Of a stretch of 64,000 bases of DNA, positions 1 through 9,364 are shown piece after piece. The notes beneath the pieces were generated by a model. The model saw only the letters and a program-made list of their open reading frames with translations, did not search any database and was not told where the DNA came from. The position numbers and the translations under genes were made by a program. Origin of the DNA: Flavobacteriales bacterium. GTDB taxonomy: Bacteria > Bacteroidota > Bacteroidia > Flavobacteriales_F > PHOS-HE28. The number at the start of each line of letters is the position of its first letter. Position 1 is the stretch's first letter. The DNA lies in contig JADKGB010000011.1 of assembly GCA_016717225.1 (NCBI GenBank), positions 62,001 to 126,000 on the forward strand, in the 5' to 3' direction.

Positions 1-1356
1 TGCGAGTACTTCCTCAAAAACGGGCGCATCGCCACCCAGCCGTTTGCGATAACCTCGGCGCAGCGATTTGTTCAACTCGCTCACCAGCGCCTGCTCGCTC
101 ACCTGCATCATGCGCGCGCATTGTTGCACGTATAGCGAACGCAGCACATGATCCTGGATCAGCGCGAGACTTTCCACCATCTCGTGGATGGCAGCGGCTT
201 TGCGCACGGGATCGCCCTCCGTTTCGCGAACGAGCATGTCCGCTTTGAATACCAGGAAGTCTTTCGCATTGGCCTCCAGAAAAGCCGTGATCTCGCTGCT
301 GCTGCGCGTGCGGGCAAAGCTGTCCGGGTCGTCGCCATCCGGGAACAGCACCACCTTCACGCTAAGTCCTTCTGCAAGGATCAGGTCGATACCGCGCAAC
401 GAGGCTTTGATGCCTGCCGGATCACCATCGTACAAAATGGTGACCGCGGTGCTGTAACGCTTGATCAACCGCACTTGGTCTTGCGTGAGCGATGTGCCAC
501 TGCTGGCCACTACGTTGGTAATACCAGCCTGATGCAAACTGATCACATCCGTGTATCCTTCTACCAGACAGCAGTTGTTCTTTTCCGCAATGGCCTTTCG
601 TGCGTACGAGATGCCATAGAGAGAGCGGCTCTTCACGTACAGCACGCTCTCCGGGCTGTTGAAGTACTTCGGGAGTTTCTTGTCGCTCTTCAGCGTGCGC
701 GCCCCGAAGCCGATGGGTTGGCCTGTAAGGCCGTGGATGGGGAATGTGATGCGGCCCTGGAAGAAATCCCATGGATCGCCATTGTCGCGAAGTTTGATCC
801 ACCCTGCTTTTTCAAGCAGCTCTTTCGCGAACCCATGCGTGATCGCTGCTTTCGCGAACGCATTTCCATTCTCGGGAACATAACCGAGTTGGAATTCCTT
901 GATGGTATCGTCGCGGAAACCTCGCTCGCGGAAGTAGCTGAGGCCGATGCGTTGGCCCTCATCCGTGTTCCACAATTGGTCTATACTCCAGGTCATGGCC
1001 CATTGTTGAACCACGCCCAAGCTTTCGCGTTCGCTCTGCTCTACCTGTTGTTCGGCCGTTTGCTCTTCTTCCTCCAGTTCAATGTTATAGCGCTTGGCGA
1101 GCCATTTGATGGCTTCAGAAAAGGAGAGGTGCTCCTGTTTCTGCAAAAAGCTGATCGCATCCCCGCTTTCGCCACAACCGAAGCACTTGTAAATGCCGAG
1201 GTGCGGACTCACATTGAACGAGGGCGTCTTCTCGTTGTGGAACGGACAAAGCCCAAGGTATCGTGGCCCCTTACGCTTGAGGTCGAGGAACTCACCGAGC
1301 ACCTCTTCCACGCGCATCACGTCTTTTACTTGCTGTACCGAGCGAGGACTGATCAC
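1..1356 (-). CDS. dnaG: DNA primase DnaG (C-terminus beyond the left edge)
   Basis: DnaG makes the RNA primers for DNA replication. About 452 codons are present; the last part lies outside the window. Read on the minus strand, the N-terminus carries the CHC2 zinc finger (CPFH at residues 37-40, CFGC at 58-61, with the family signature NEKTPSF between). Further on come the primase core and TOPRIM elements EGYTDVISL, DGDPAG and DGDDPDSF. The start is GTG (reads MISPRSVQQVKDVM); an in-frame TAA lies 39 bases upstream and no ATG lies between. An open frame on the opposite strand here is only its antisense shadow. No strong promoter box was found upstream. Family identity is certain. Confidence 0.95.
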   Translation of the reverse strand, partial: MISPRSVQQVKDVMRVEEVLGEFLDLKRKGPRYLGLCPFHNEKTPSFNVSPHLGIYKCFGCGESGDAISFLQKQEHLSFSEAIKWLAKRYNIELEEEEQTAEQQVEQSERESLGVVQQWAMTWSIDQLWNTDEGQRIGLSYFRERGFRDDTIKEFQLGYVPENGNAFAKAAITHGFAKELLEKAGWIKLRDNGDPWDFFQGRITFPIHGLTGQPIGFGARTLKSDKKLPKYFNSPESVLYVKSRSLYGISYARKAIAEKNNCCLVEGYTDVISLHQAGITNVVASSGTSLTQDQVRLIKRYSTAVTILYDGDPAGIKASLRGIDLILAEGLSVKVVLFPDGDDPDSFARTRSSSEITAFLEANAKDFLVFKADMLVRETEGDPVRKAAAIHEMVESLALIQDHVLRSLYVQQCARMMQVSEQALVSELNKSLRRGYRKRLGGDAPVFEEVLA

Positions 1357-1405
1357 GGGCTGTTTCCGAAAAGGGCCGTGAATTTACCCCGTGGTCTTAG
1401 GGTGA

Positions 1406-1927
1406 TCAACGATCGTTGATAACTGCCCCTGTCGAATCGTATTTCACCGTTCTCAGCAAGCCTCCGCCAAGGTCAAAAAACGACCATTCTCCTACCGGAT
1501 GGCCATTTCGGCTATCGCCGCTGTAGTAAGGGTTGCCGTTCTCGTGGAAGACCGTGGTAAGACCGTGGTTCAACCCATGTTGATACTCACTTCGGCTTTT
1601 GACCTTGCCACTGGCGTGGTAGCTGGTCCATAGTCCTTCGCGTTGACCGTTGAGGATTTGGCCTTCCATCAGTAGAAGTCCACTTTGGCTCCTGTACACA
1701 TGTGGGCCATCTTTCAAGGAATCATTCACCATCGCACGCCGAGCAGAGTCGGCTTTTTCTACAACGCGGGCGCTGTCAATGATGGAACGTGCACGTTCGA
1801 GATCAGCGGGCTGCCCACAGGAGAAGAGGATCAGTGCCGCGAATGCAGACGGCAATATGCAGCGGTGCGCTGCCAACCGCCAACTGCCAACTATCGGTTC
1901 ACCAACTTCTGCGAACGGGTCTTTCAT
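1406..1927 (-). CDS. YwqK/MORN-repeat lipoprotein
   Basis: A predicted outer-membrane lipoprotein with MORN-type repeats of the kind annotated as YwqK family antitoxin; no toxin partner is visible and the function is unknown. The repeats read like LNGQREGLWTSYHASGK, HGLNHGLTTVFHENG and RNGHPVGEWSFFD (residues about 90-160). The lipobox LFSC is at about residue 37, unusually far from the ATG at 1927. An in-frame TTG closer to it (residue 22, at about 1864) would give a normal-length signal peptide, so the true start may be there. The extra 5' codons are made of a heptamer repeat (TGCCAAC units on the plus strand), which argues against them being coding. Confidence 0.7.
   Translation of the reverse strand: MKDPFAEVGEPIVGSWRLAAHRCILPSAFAALILFSCGQPADLERARSIIDSARVVEKADSARRAMVNDSLKDGPHVYRSQSGLLLMEGQILNGQREGLWTSYHASGKVKSRSEYQHGLNHGLTTVFHENGNPYYSGDSRNGHPVGEWSFFDLGGGLLRTVKYDSTGAVINDR
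1871..1891. repeat. Three tandem heptamers (TGCCAAC, CGCCAAC, TGCCAAC)
   Basis: Short tandem repeat at the 5' end of the YwqK-like gene. One of several low-complexity 7-8 bp repeats at gene boundaries in this window. Confidence 0.7.
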
Positions 1928-1938
1928 CTGCGGTGATC

Positions 1939-2916
1939 CTACTTGGTGCGTTCTACCGTTAACTGCAGCAAGCCTTCGAGCGAGCGGCGCGCATCGGTCT
2001 CGGGGAAGGAGTGCAACGCAGCCAACGCGCGATCCCGGTATTCATACATCCGCATGGTTGCATGTGCTATGCCTCCTGCCGCTTCCACTTTGGCGATCAA
2101 TCGGGCTACAGCTTCGTTGTTCTCGTTGTCGTGCTTTACCGTGCGCACCATCCAGCGCCGTTCTTCGGCCGATACGTGCTGCAATGCGTAGATCAAGGGT
2201 AGCGTCAATTTCTTTTCCTTGATATCCAATCCTGTGGGTTTTCCGGTGTTCTTGCCTGCACCATAATCGAACAGATCGTCCTTGATCTGGAAGGCGATAC
2301 CAGTGAGCTCACCAAAGGTGCGCATGCGTTCCACCTCATCGGGTGATGCCCCACCAGCAGCGGCACCGCTGGCACAACAAGCGGCGATCAAACTGGCCGT
2401 TTTCTGGCGAATGATGTCGAAATAGATGTCTTCCTTGAAGTTCAACCCGCGTGCTTTTTCCAGTTGAAGGAGCTCGCCTTCGCTCATTTCACGCACCGCA
2501 CGGCTCACAATTCGCAGGAGCTCGAATTGTCCTTTATCCACAGCCAGGAGCAGGCCACGGCTCAATAAATAGTCCCCAACGAGCACGGCGACCTTGTTCT
2601 TCCAGAGGGCGTTGATGCTGAAGAAGCCCCGACGCATGTAGGAGACATCCACCACATCATCATGCACCAACGTGGCTGTATGCAACAGTTCGATAAGTGA
2701 GGCCGCGGTATAGCCTGCATCCGTTACTGGCCCGAACTGCCGGGCGCTGAGCAACGTGAACATGGGCCGCATCTGTTTGCCCTTGCGTTGCACGATGTAG
2801 TGCATGATACGGTCCAGCAAAGGTGCTTTGCTGCGCATGGCCTCACGGAAGCGCTGCTCGAATTCGCGCATTTCCGCAGCAATGGGGACTTGTATCTCTT
2901 CGAGCGTAAGCAACAA
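1939..2916 (-). CDS. ispB: All-trans polyprenyl diphosphate synthase
   Basis: Condenses isopentenyl diphosphate onto an allylic diphosphate to make the long prenyl chain of the respiratory quinone. Both Asp-rich motifs are present: LVHDDVVD near residue 90 and KDDLFDY near 215, plus GKQMRP near residue 47. The length of 325 residues is typical. The start is TTG (reads MLLTLEEIQ); its N-terminus aligns in style with the family (LEEI..PI..EM..FE). A TAGTTTCG promoter-like box ends only 3 bases upstream, suggesting a leaderless mRNA. The chain length made (hepta- or octaprenyl) cannot be told from the sequence. Confidence 0.92.
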   Translation of the reverse strand: MLLTLEEIQVPIAAEMREFEQRFREAMRSKAPLLDRIMHYIVQRKGKQMRPMFTLLSARQFGPVTDAGYTAASLIELLHTATLVHDDVVDVSYMRRGFFSINALWKNKVAVLVGDYLLSRGLLLAVDKGQFELLRIVSRAVREMSEGELLQLEKARGLNFKEDIYFDIIRQKTASLIAACCASGAAAGGASPDEVERMRTFGELTGIAFQIKDDLFDYGAGKNTGKPTGLDIKEKKLTLPLIYALQHVSAEERRWMVRTVKHDNENNEAVARLIAKVEAAGGIAHATMRMYEYRDRALAALHSFPETDARRSLEGLLQLTVERTK

Positions 2917-2919
2917 GCG

Positions 2920-2927
2920 CGAAACTA
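2920..2927 (-). promoter_or_regulatory. TAGTTTCG, -7-like promoter box
   Basis: Seven of eight match to the Bacteroidota -7 element TAnnTTTG, 3 bases upstream of the polyprenyl synthase start. No clear -33 element. Confidence 0.4.
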
Positions 2928-2965
2928 CGGGAAGGGTTCCCTTATTTCATCGGAGGAGCCTTGGG

Positions 2966-4513
2966 CTATTCTTTCACCCAAGATCCTTGAAAGACCGCTT
3001 CTCCGGAACGGTCCTTGATCCCTATCGCGTACAGACCCGGCGGTATTCCTTCCGTGCTGATGTGGAAATTGATCCCGGACAATTCTTGCTGGCGCACAAG
3101 TTGGCCTTGCACGTTCGTGATCGTGATGGTGCCACAGATCAGTTGCTTGGCAAGCATTATTTCCAAGTGGTTTGTTCCGGGGTTCGGGAACATCCACCCC
3201 CGCACTTTTTCATGTTCGGGCATGGCCGCAGTAAAATCTTCCGGGGCGATCTTGGCGATCCACGCTTTCGTGCGCGTATCAGCCGCACCTACGCGGATGT
3301 CCGCTACCGAGCCCGAGAGCAGAGCACCACCATCAACGGTCGCTTGCACCGCACGCAGCAGGTAATACAAGCTATCCGTAAAACCATCGAAGACGTAGTC
3401 GCCCAGTACATTCAGTTCTGTATCTAATTTCCAAACATGCGCTCGTGAGGGCCAACCGAGGGTTGGAGTGACCAGTTGAGGTCCGAAGTACTCCGTTTGG
3501 CCGAAGAACAGTTCGTCCGATTCGTTCTTCGAAATACATTGACCAAGGGCGGGAATGTCTCCATAACTGGTGGTTGTTGGCAGAAACTGTTTGCTTACCG
3601 TGGCCAAGGTGCTGTCGGCGCGTTGTACCAATCCCTTTAGCTGACCGTTCGGTTGAATACCACCCGCCAGGATCATATCCGAGTTGTCCAATGGCAACGC
3701 AACAAACATTTGGTGAATGGTGTTGAAATAGTCCAACGTGTCATTGTAGGATGGAGTGCCGAACACCGATACCACCGAATGATTCGGGTGCAAGTATGTG
3801 ACTTCCCCTGCACTGTATGTGCCAGACCATCCTGTTTGGGTGGTGGCAAGAACCATGTCACCGTTGTTCTTGGTGCGAATGGATGATACACCGCAGGCGC
3901 ATTCGCCGTTGTATATTGAATCGTTTCCGAGCGAATCACCTACAATGTTCAGCTGGAAAAGACGGATCGTTCCGCCGAACACATTCGGGTAGTGGTTGCC
4001 AGTGATCGCGACGGTTATTACATCAGCTGATGATCGGGTGACAACTTGACTTGCCCTGCTGTAGCCGGTTTCAATCGCGTGTTGCTCGATAAGTGACAGT
4101 CCAGGGGAATACTCACTGAAACCGATGGATGTTGCTGAAGCCGTGGTCCATGCCAGTGAATCATAGACCGTGGAAAACACAAGGGTTCGGTTCAATGACT
4201 CATTATACAGGATCGCGTATGGTGTTACGCCAGCATCGGGAAATTGAATTCGTAAATGTCCATTCAAAAACCCTTGAGCTGTAAATTCGAAAACATGCCC
4301 TGCCGCGAATACGGGATAGGATAGACTGCTAGTTTCTGACGCGGCCAAATGTATCCGGCCTTCGCTGTCTTCGGCGATGTTCATACCGAAGGATAACGAG
4401 CTTAATGTGTCTATCGTTACGGTCCATGATTGCCCGTACGCATGCATTCCTGCTGCACCAAAGGAGATCGAGAGCAGGCAGAATTCAAGGATCAAAGGAG
4501 CTGGATCCCTCAC
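2966..4513 (-). CDS. T9SS type A sorting domain protein
   Basis: Secreted protein of unknown role. The C-terminal 80 or so residues are a type A T9SS sorting domain (FPNPGTNHLEIML, then TITNVQGQLV and GLYAIGIKD). The middle is a long beta-rich region resembling delta-60/propeller-like cargo, with no catalytic motif recognised. The start chosen is the GTG at 4513, whose GTGA overlaps the stop of the upstream lipoprotein gene; it gives a signal peptide (LILEFCLLSISFGAAG...). An in-frame ATG at 4633 would overlap the upstream gene by 124 bases. The overlap implies translational coupling with the lipoprotein. Confidence 0.82.
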   Translation of the reverse strand: MRDPAPLILEFCLLSISFGAAGMHAYGQSWTVTIDTLSSLSFGMNIAEDSEGRIHLAASETSSLSYPVFAAGHVFEFTAQGFLNGHLRIQFPDAGVTPYAILYNESLNRTLVFSTVYDSLAWTTASATSIGFSEYSPGLSLIEQHAIETGYSRASQVVTRSSADVITVAITGNHYPNVFGGTIRLFQLNIVGDSLGNDSIYNGECACGVSSIRTKNNGDMVLATTQTGWSGTYSAGEVTYLHPNHSVVSVFGTPSYNDTLDYFNTIHQMFVALPLDNSDMILAGGIQPNGQLKGLVQRADSTLATVSKQFLPTTTSYGDIPALGQCISKNESDELFFGQTEYFGPQLVTPTLGWPSRAHVWKLDTELNVLGDYVFDGFTDSLYYLLRAVQATVDGGALLSGSVADIRVGAADTRTKAWIAKIAPEDFTAAMPEHEKVRGWMFPNPGTNHLEIMLAKQLICGTITITNVQGQLVRQQELSGINFHISTEGIPPGLYAIGIKDRSGEAVFQGSWVKE

Positions 4514-5613
4514 TTTGCCCACTTTATGCCATACGAGAAGGAACATTGATGAATGTCCCATTGTTCCAGTATTCCTGGTTGTATGTAGAACGCGGACGTG
4601 ATCATGCAGACCTTGAATGTCTTTGTTGGGCACTGGGCGCCCTTGATCAAGTTGATGGCTGCCCAGGTTCCATTTGTCCAGTAGATCTCATTTGGAACCA
4701 CTTGACAAGCATCGTCACATCCGTAAAACGTCCAGCGCGAGAATGTTCGAGTTCCGAAGCATCCGTCCCAGGTTGGCGTTGGGTCATAGGGATTGTGAAG
4801 GAAGGGTTCGTTGAACCGATAGCGCTTTTGCGCGAAATCTGTTGATCCTCCGTTCACCTGCCAAGTTTCCACGTTCGTGAAATAGAAACCGCTAACTGTC
4901 GGGTTCGCAACGTTTATACGTGTCTCGATCTCTTTATCCAAACACTTTACGGATGGGGTTGGTTGTGCTCCACACCTGCAACCGGTGTTGGGCTGGGCTT
5001 GGTTGCTATACTGGCCCCAGAGGCGCACATTTGTTCCATCATCGCCGTAGTCCGTGCTCGGCGCTGCCCGTTCATAGCCACTGCCGATAAAACAGATCAC
5101 ATTCAGGATGAGCAATGCCGAATTCTGCGAGGCTACCTCAACGTTCACTAACGTCACATGTTGCATGTCAGTGGTAAGACCCATCACCATAACATGCAAG
5201 GGTATATATGCTGCAATTACCCCATCCACTGGGGCCGTTCCATTGATCAATGGCACTTCCAAGAGCAACGAATCCGTGATCAGCGTTTCGAATTCCCGCT
5301 CACCGGCGGTCAAGGAGTAGTTCAACCCTGCTTCGATATACCACACCGCGCTATCAATGGAATATACTTCACCATCGCGCTGGTGGCCGTGAGTCGCAAG
5401 CGCCGCGTTGTTCAAGAATGTTCTGATGCACGGACCGGGATCCACGGCCTCATTCGTTGCTGACGCCGGTAACTCCGTTTCTGTTTTGGAGCACGCCACC
5501 ACCAACGTTAAAGCTAGGGCGCAACCGACGAAAAGACCACTGCCATCGCGTGTTGCGCTAATGGGCGTTTGGGCGTTTGGGCGTTTGGGCGTTTGGGCGT
5601 TTGGGCGTTTCAT
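4510..5613 (-). CDS. Hypothetical lipoprotein with octamer repeat at its start
   Basis: Not recognised. About 367 residues with a lipobox (LVVAC) near residue 40, so likely anchored in the outer membrane. It has several Cys residues (for example GCRCG and YGCDDACQ) and many aromatic residues. The codons right after the ATG at 5613 are six copies of an 8-bp unit. Because 8 is not a multiple of 3, gain or loss of a unit shifts the frame, which makes the gene potentially phase variable. An in-frame ATG further upstream (5673) also exists. Stop and next start overlap (GTGA), coupling it to the T9SS cargo downstream. Confidence 0.7.
   Translation of the reverse strand: MKRPNAQTPKRPNAQTPISATRDGSGLFVGCALALTLVVACSKTETELPASATNEAVDPGPCIRTFLNNAALATHGHQRDGEVYSIDSAVWYIEAGLNYSLTAGEREFETLITDSLLLEVPLINGTAPVDGVIAAYIPLHVMVMGLTTDMQHVTLVNVEVASQNSALLILNVICFIGSGYERAAPSTDYGDDGTNVRLWGQYSNQAQPNTGCRCGAQPTPSVKCLDKEIETRINVANPTVSGFYFTNVETWQVNGGSTDFAQKRYRFNEPFLHNPYDPTPTWDGCFGTRTFSRWTFYGCDDACQVVPNEIYWTNGTWAAINLIKGAQCPTKTFKVCMITSAFYIQPGILEQWDIHQCSFSYGIKWAK
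5563..5610. repeat. Six tandem copies of an 8-bp unit (AAACGCCC on the minus strand)
   Basis: Perfect 6 x 8 bp array immediately after the lipoprotein ATG on the minus strand. Three units encode eight residues, giving the repeated peptide KRPNAQTP. Confidence 0.97.
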
Positions 5614-5754
5614 ATAGTTTCGTTTGGAACTTGAAGGTATATGATATTCTGATCCACGGTTGATCGTATTCAATTAGGGACATTGCTAATCAGGCAGACA
5701 CTACCTAATTCACCTGCTCTTGACCTTTCTATTGGCCGAACACCACCATCCGCA

Positions 5755-5762
5755 TACATTCG
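5755..5762 (+). promoter_or_regulatory. TACATTCG, -7-like promoter box
   Basis: Seven of eight match to TAnnTTTG, 6 bases upstream of the barrel protein ATG. Confidence 0.35.
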
Positions 5763-5768
5763 CCAAGC

Positions 5769-6485
5769 ATGTACCGCCTTCGCCCGCTCCTGTTCACGGC
5801 CGCTGCTTTTTCCTGTGCGATGCTCCTTGCACAACCCGAAAAGCCCAAGACCAAAGTGGTTCTTTACAAGGACCGCATCGCTGCCCAATGGGACACGGTG
5901 AACTGCGTGAAGAACGTGATCAAGGTGAACCCCTTGCTTTTCTTCAGGGGCGAAATACCTGTCTATTTCGAACATGCTCTATCTCCCCGTTTGAGCTTGG
6001 AATTGGGTGTAGGTGTCACTTATCGCAACTTCCTCAATCTCACGATCGCAGGTGATAATGCCGATGCCGATGATTTCGGTGCTGGTACCAAGATCATTCC
6101 TCATCCCAGTTTCCACATAGGTGCTCGGTATTACTTGACAGACGATCTGGAGCCCCAGGGACAGTACCTGCAAGTGGAATTGGCCTATTTGCGTTACGGA
6201 AAGGACATCAGTGAGAAGGACAGCACGGGTTTCTTCAATGGGAAGACAAATCGCGACGACCGTACATTCAATGATGTGCGTTTGTACTATGGTTACCAGA
6301 GCATCAGTGGGACCAGCAATTGGCTTTTTGATGTGTATGCCGGTGTAGCTCTTCGCAGTCGTCACTTGGAGATCGTGAACGAGCAACTGGATATCTCTGC
6401 GGGCAAGTGGAACTATACCACCGAGGTGAAGGACGACATTGTTCCGGCTTTTTTCCTGGGGGTGAAGGTGGGGTTGGGCTGGTAG
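5769..6485 (+). CDS. Outer-membrane beta-barrel protein
   Basis: A 238-residue protein with an N-terminal signal peptide (about residues 1-21, ending LLAQ) followed by alternating amphipathic strands. It ends in an aromatic residue (VGLGW), the usual terminal signal of outer-membrane barrels. Strand-like segments include RLSLELGVGVTYR, SFHIGARYYL and LQVELAYLRYG. No specific family was recognised and no ligand can be proposed. It is transcribed alone; the neighbouring lipoprotein is divergent. Confidence 0.7.
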   Translation: MYRLRPLLFTAAAFSCAMLLAQPEKPKTKVVLYKDRIAAQWDTVNCVKNVIKVNPLLFFRGEIPVYFEHALSPRLSLELGVGVTYRNFLNLTIAGDNADADDFGAGTKIIPHPSFHIGARYYLTDDLEPQGQYLQVELAYLRYGKDISEKDSTGFFNGKTNRDDRTFNDVRLYYGYQSISGTSNWLFDVYAGVALRSRHLEIVNEQLDISAGKWNYTTEVKDDIVPAFFLGVKVGLGW

Positions 6486-6644
6486 ACCTCCGGGTCTCGC
6501 ACACTTCCCGATCGGCTCGGCACGTTATTGGGTAAGCAACACCGCCTTGTGGACGATCGTTCTGCGATGACTCCAAGGCCGTTGTAACGCTCCGGTAATT
6601 TTCGTCCCATCTCTTCGGCCTCTCTTTCGGTTACGCCCTCACAC

Positions 6645-9332
6645 ATGCTTCGCCTGCTTCGACGTGTACTTCTAGTCTCTGCAGCCTTCGTTGTGCTCGG
6701 TCTTACCGTATTGGCGGCTCTGGCCTATGCCTATCAGGATGAGGTGCGGCAAAAACTGGTGAGCGAATTGAACGCCCATTTGAAGGTGCCCGTGCACCAG
6801 AGCGGAATCGAACTCACGCTGATCAAGCGATTTCCGCAAGCCTCCCTCAGGCTCCAGAACGTGCTTGTGGAAGAATTGCGGACAGATAGTGGCAAGGTCG
6901 ATACGCTGCTTTTCGCAGAGGATCTGTATTTGGAGTTCAGCCTGCTCTCGCTGCTCTCCGGTGATTATACCGTGAGCGAGTTGTATGGCGAGAACGTGCG
7001 TCTTTGTCCAGGATATGACAAGTTGGGAGCTGAGAATTGGGCTATTTGGAAGTCCGACAGCAGCGCGACAGGCGATACCGATTTCAAGTTGAAGAAACTT
7101 GCCTTCAATGGCCTGAGGTCACACTTTCATGATCACCGTTCCGGGTTGACCATTGAAGCAGAAAGCAACAAACTCGCTGTTCGTGGACGCTTTCGCGATG
7201 AAGGCTCCGCGCTTTCCATCGATGGGGATCTGGACCTGCACGAATGGCGCAATTCCCAGGGGGTGCAACTCAGTGATCGCCAGGCCGAGGTAAAATTGAA
7301 GCTGACCTTTGGTGGAGCCACAGGTGCTTTCCACATGGAAAAGGGAAGTGAGCTGCTATTAGCGGATGGATCCGGCAAGACCGGTGATGTTCCCATTGCG
7401 TTGACCATCTCTGTGCAACGCAGTGCTGCTGGAAAGGAATTCGACCTGCGGGCAAATGGCTTCAATATCGATCTTGCCGATCTGGTGGTGCTGCTTCCCG
7501 AAGGCTTGCATGAACGGGTCCGGCACTATGACCTCAGCGGAAGTGCGGACGTCGCTGTTCACTACGCAGGTCCGTTGGATGCGAATGGTCCCTCGCTTTC
7601 TGCCGGTATGAAACTTCGTGATGGCCGATTGAAGGAAACCACTAGTGGAACGATATTCAGGAACGTTGCCGGTGAATTGGCTGTGGAACTCACCCCGGAT
7701 GGAACAGTACGCAAATTGCTCGTGAAAGGGCTGAATGCGAGCACTTCGACCGGCACTGTTGGCGGCACCATCGAGCTCGAAGGCCTGTTGAACGCCAAGC
7801 TGAAGGCCGATATCCGGGGCGATATCGCGATATCGGACCTCTTGCGGTTCGCTCGTGTGGATACGTTGGAAGAGGCGGAGGGTCGATTGGTCGCAGATGC
7901 GCATGTGATGGGCAAGCTCAGGGATGTTTCGGATGTGAAGGCCGTTGACATCCGTTCATTATCCATTTCCGGAAAGGCAGAATTGCGTGATGCAGCGCTC
8001 AAGATGAAAGGCGTTCGACACCGAATTACAGGACTCAATGCAACGCTCGCCTTGAAAGGGAATGATGCAGTGGTGAGCGGCTTGCGGTGCGAGGTGCAGG
8101 GCAACCCGATCCAATTGAGCGGCACGTTGCGCAACCTGGTGCCCTATTTGGCTTTCAATGATCAGCGTTTGGTGATAGATGCACAGGGCACTTCCTCGCG
8201 CATAGATCTGGCGGCGTTGGTTTCCACGAACGAAGTGGACGATCAGCACAAGGCTGCTGACACGAAGGACTACACCGTGAAGTTTCCAGCATTGATCGAT
8301 CTTGATCTACGAACGAGTGTGGATGAACTCGTCTTCGAGGACTTTGTCGCGGACAAGATCACGGGGAGCATCACGCTGAAGGATCAGGTTCTGAGCGTTG
8401 CACCGATCACCTTCCGATCCGCGCAAGGCATTGTTAGTGGATCGTTGCGATTGGATGGCCGGGTTGCGCAGACGTATCCTTTGGCGATCACGGCGGACGT
8501 GCAGGGTATGCGCATCGAGCAGCTCTTCCATGAGTTCCGCAACTTCGGCCAATCCTTCATAACGGACAAGCACTTGAAAGGGAAGGGCAATGTGCGCCTC
8601 AATTTGACCGCTGAACTCACACCGTCGCTTTCCCTTGACCAGAACTCATTGCACTGCATCGCCGACCTGCACATCGATCAGGGTGAATTGAACGAGCACG
8701 CACCGATGATGGCATTGGCGGATTACTTGAAGACGAACAAACTGGTTTCACCTTTCGTGGATACGGATGAATTGAAGAAGCGGTTGACGCATGTGAAGTT
8801 CGCCTTGCTCGAGAACCAAGTGGAGATCAAGGACCGCACGGTCTTCATTCCGGCCATGACGGTGAAGAGCAGTGCCATGGACATCGAAGTGAGTGCCGCG
8901 CAAACCTTCGATGGCGGCATTGACGATCACCTCAACTTCCGGCTTGGCGACCTCTTCAAACTTGGAGACAATGGAGATGAGTTCGGGCCCGTTACGGATG
9001 ATGGGACCGGGCTACGCATCTTCCTTCATATGTTCGGCACAACGCAAGACCTTCAGTTCAAGAACGATGGTGCCATGGCCGCCGCCAGGCGCAAAGAGAA
9101 GATCAAGCAAGAGTCGGCCAACTTGAAGGGCTTGTTGAGCGATATCTGGAAGGGCAAGGGTGGAATTACGGAGCCAGAGGCGCCAAGTACCGCATTGATC
9201 ACCATTGAACCGGCCGTTACGGATAGTGCGGGAACCATGCCTGAAGCCGCAACGCGCAAAAAAGGACTGGGCCGCCTGTTGGAGAAAGTCGGGAAGAACG
9301 ATGAGGAGCAGGAGGTCATCACTGTGGAATAA
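6645..9332 (+). CDS. AsmA-like family protein
   Basis: Large envelope protein (895 residues) of the AsmA/TamB-like group, thought to sit across the periplasm and take part in lipid transport or outer-membrane assembly. One N-terminal membrane anchor (about residues 8-30) is followed by an AsmA-type start (EVRQKLVSELNAHLKVPVH, then LIKRFPQASLRLQNV). A long repeated beta-groove region follows, with the AsmA C-terminal domain around residues 600-800 (GKGNVRLNL, IADLHIDQGELNE). The tail is charged and low in complexity. The sensor kinase follows after a 32-base gap. Confidence 0.88.
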   Translation: MLRLLRRVLLVSAAFVVLGLTVLAALAYAYQDEVRQKLVSELNAHLKVPVHQSGIELTLIKRFPQASLRLQNVLVEELRTDSGKVDTLLFAEDLYLEFSLLSLLSGDYTVSELYGENVRLCPGYDKLGAENWAIWKSDSSATGDTDFKLKKLAFNGLRSHFHDHRSGLTIEAESNKLAVRGRFRDEGSALSIDGDLDLHEWRNSQGVQLSDRQAEVKLKLTFGGATGAFHMEKGSELLLADGSGKTGDVPIALTISVQRSAAGKEFDLRANGFNIDLADLVVLLPEGLHERVRHYDLSGSADVAVHYAGPLDANGPSLSAGMKLRDGRLKETTSGTIFRNVAGELAVELTPDGTVRKLLVKGLNASTSTGTVGGTIELEGLLNAKLKADIRGDIAISDLLRFARVDTLEEAEGRLVADAHVMGKLRDVSDVKAVDIRSLSISGKAELRDAALKMKGVRHRITGLNATLALKGNDAVVSGLRCEVQGNPIQLSGTLRNLVPYLAFNDQRLVIDAQGTSSRIDLAALVSTNEVDDQHKAADTKDYTVKFPALIDLDLRTSVDELVFEDFVADKITGSITLKDQVLSVAPITFRSAQGIVSGSLRLDGRVAQTYPLAITADVQGMRIEQLFHEFRNFGQSFITDKHLKGKGNVRLNLTAELTPSLSLDQNSLHCIADLHIDQGELNEHAPMMALADYLKTNKLVSPFVDTDELKKRLTHVKFALLENQVEIKDRTVFIPAMTVKSSAMDIEVSAAQTFDGGIDDHLNFRLGDLFKLGDNGDEFGPVTDDGTGLRIFLHMFGTTQDLQFKNDGAMAAARRKEKIKQESANLKGLLSDIWKGKGGITEPEAPSTALITIEPAVTDSAGTMPEAATRKKGLGRLLEKVGKNDEEQEVITVE

Positions 9333-9364
9333 GCGACGCGTTCGCCATCTTCACCCGCTCTACC

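Noticed and set aside
148..1419. 423-residue open frame on the plus strand
   Set aside because: Antisense of dnaG; the minus-strand reading has the zinc finger and TOPRIM motifs, the plus reading nothing recognisable.
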